NCBI GenBank assembly: GCA_017410365.1
Contig: JAFQQY010000015.1
Coordinates: 1 to 64,000, forward strand
Direction: 5' to 3'
Length of the DNA: 64,000 nucleotides
Source: Prevotella sp.
GTDB taxonomy: Bacteria; Bacteroidota; Bacteroidia; Bacteroidales; Bacteroidaceae
The notes under the pieces: model-generated
What the model was told of the DNA's origin: nothing
The model's database searches: none
The model's input: only the letters and a program-made list of their open reading frames with translations
Program-made: the position numbers and the translations under genes
Shown: piece by piece, positions 62,888 through 64,000 of the stretch
Layout of the letters: every line of letters starts with the position of its first letter
Numbering within the stretch: position 1 is the stretch's first letter

Positions 62888-63895
62888 ATGAAAAAACTAC
62901 TCTTTACGTTATTGGCCATCGCATTGCCATTGATGGCAACAGCACAACGGCAGATGCGGGTGCGCAAAGACGTGCCGCTGAATTCGATTATCCTTAGCGA
63001 CCCGGCTATTCTCGCCGACAAGAAAACGAACATGTATTATATGACCGGCACGGGCGGCATGATGTGGAAGAGTCCAGATCTTAAGCTGTGGGAAGGTCCA
63101 TACAGGGTAACTGAATTTAAAGCTGACTCATGGATGGGACCTCGGCCAATGATTTGGGCAGCCGAACTGCACAAAGAAGGCGACAAGTACTATTATTTTG
63201 CAACATTCACAAACCAGGCTGTTATCATTGACACCGTCAGAGGCAATGCCATTGAACGAAGGGCAAGTCAGGTGCTGGTTGCCGACAACCCGATGGGACC
63301 GTATCGTCAGTTTGGCGACGAGACGTATCTGCCTGCTGACCGTCCGACGCTCGACGGAACTTACTGGCGCGACACTGACGGCAAACCATATATGGTGTTC
63401 TGCGGTGAGTGGTTGCAGAACTGGAACGGCACGATGGAGAAGATTGAGCTGAAACCCGATTTCAGTGGCACCATTGGCGAACCGAAAGTGATGTTCCGTG
63501 CCAGCGACTGTCCATGGAGTCGTGAAAAGGACGAGAACGGCAAAGAGACATGGAACAAGGTGACCGACGGTCCGTGGCTGTTCCGTACCACAACGGGACG
63601 CCTCGGCATGGTATGGACATCATGGGTACACAACGTATATACCCAAGGTGTGGCATATTCCGAAAGCGGAACTCTCGACGGTCCTTGGATTCATGAACCG
63701 GAACCAATTACTCCTCCCAACTTCGGACATAGCATGATATTCCAAGACTTTGAAGGCAACTGGCTCATGTCTGTGCATAGTCATTCGGTTAACGAGAGAG
63801 GACAATATATCCGTCATCCGCATCTGTTCAAGCTCAGTCTTGAGGGCGACAAGCTCAAAGTGCTTGGAGAATGGCCTGTGCAGAAACAGAACTGA
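62888..63895 (+). CDS. Secreted GH43-like glycosidase
   Basis: The 335-residue protein has a signal peptide (MATAQ, cleavage near residue 20). A single five-bladed beta-propeller follows. The general base is likely Asp38 in IILSDPAIL, DGTYWRDTDGKPYMVF supplies a second acidic site, and an acid Glu is plausible in CGEWLQNW. Substrate is not certain; GH43 relatives release arabinose, xylose or galactose from plant polysaccharides. It lacks the C-terminal tail seen on several pectin-locus proteins. Confidence 0.82.
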   Translation: MKKLLFTLLAIALPLMATAQRQMRVRKDVPLNSIILSDPAILADKKTNMYYMTGTGGMMWKSPDLKLWEGPYRVTEFKADSWMGPRPMIWAAELHKEGDKYYYFATFTNQAVIIDTVRGNAIERRASQVLVADNPMGPYRQFGDETYLPADRPTLDGTYWRDTDGKPYMVFCGEWLQNWNGTMEKIELKPDFSGTIGEPKVMFRASDCPWSREKDENGKETWNKVTDGPWLFRTTTGRLGMVWTSWVHNVYTQGVAYSESGTLDGPWIHEPEPITPPNFGHSMIFQDFEGNWLMSVHSHSVNERGQYIRHPHLFKLSLEGDKLKVLGEWPVQKQN

Positions 63896-63921
63896 AATCG
63901 TTCCCAAGAAAATATTTTCCT

Positions 63922-63996
63922 AATTTCTCATACATCCTACATTTTTAAGGTTAACTAACTGGCACAATGAGCGTTAGATGCAGTGTATGAGAAATT
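63922..63996 (+). terminator. Long-loop hairpin at the right edge
   Basis: AATTTCTCATACA (63922-63934) and TGTATGAGAAATT (63984-63996) form a perfect 13-bp stem followed by T. The loop is 49 nt and contains smaller pairings (CTAAC/GTTAG). It may end the GH43 transcript or be the edge of a repeat that continues past the window. Confidence 0.55.
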
Positions 63997-64000
63997 TTTA

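Noticed and set aside
63977-63983. An additional CTGGCAC core near the right edge (63959-63965) as part of the hairpin family
   Set aside because: It is a single heptamer without the 22-bp period, and its flanks do not form the close stem seen in arrays A and B; a 7-mer is expected several times by chance in 64 kb.

Overview
The window is chromosomal DNA from a member of the Bacteroidota, most likely a gut or rumen Prevotella-type organism. The evidence is a SusC/SusD pair, a hybrid two-component regulator of the Bacteroides type, PL1_2 pectate lyases and C-terminal tails typical of Prevotella secreted proteins. Many genes are also preceded by the Bacteroides -7 element TAnnTTTG, often with TTTG about 19-20 nt upstream. 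Shine-Dalgarno sequences are not evident, so starts were chosen from family alignment memory and promoter position.

Layout. 0.3-4.2 kb (+): an exopolysaccharide edge with rfbA, a Wzc-type tyrosine autokinase and a small HAD protein. 4.2-6.1 kb (-): a sugar kinase fused to a sugar-nucleotidyltransferase. 6.3-6.9 kb (+): an ECF-type sigma factor. 7.0-14.9 kb (-): a housekeeping run, reading lysE-like, DUF4924, rfbD, prfC, tsaC-like, clc, fmt, then rpe. 15.0-16.7 kb: a ROK kinase and a hotdog thioesterase.

16.9-49.6 kb is a pectin utilisation locus. In order it holds a GH28-GH105-(six-hairpin) fusion, a PL1 lyase, a large CE8 pectin methylesterase, SusC, SusD, a beta-helix surface lipoprotein, a second PL1 lyase, a small secreted protein, two GH3 glycosidases (one with a PA14 insert, one with a CBM6-like insert), and a convergent hybrid two-component regulator. 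Together these would bind pectin, remove methyl esters (CE8), cut homogalacturonan (PL1, GH28), process unsaturated products (GH105), trim beta-linked side chains such as xylose (GH3), and import oligomers (SusCD). The regulator appears to lack its ATP-binding kinase domain.

49.6-54.7 kb is an accessory island. It is bounded in part by a 119-bp direct repeat of the regulator's 5' end and contains gene fragments, a DUF4143-type ATPase with phased repeats over its promoter, an ORF6N pseudogene, and two paralogous small lipoproteins of unknown role. 54.7-59.7 kb (-) is the conserved Bacteroides alpha-glucan/glycogen trio (GH57, GT4, debranching enzyme). 59.9-61.7 kb (-) holds a lipid kinase and miaA. 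61.9-63.9 kb (+) holds an aldo/keto reductase and a GH43-like glycosidase.

The most unusual signals are the regulator without a HATPase domain, the repeated regulator 5' end around the gene graveyard, two distant intergenic clusters of small hairpins that keep the loop CTGGCAC while their stems change in a compensatory way, the three-enzyme fusion with an inverted repeat at its seam, and the kinase-pyrophosphorylase fusion. No rRNA, tRNA, CRISPR array or complete insertion sequence was recognised.
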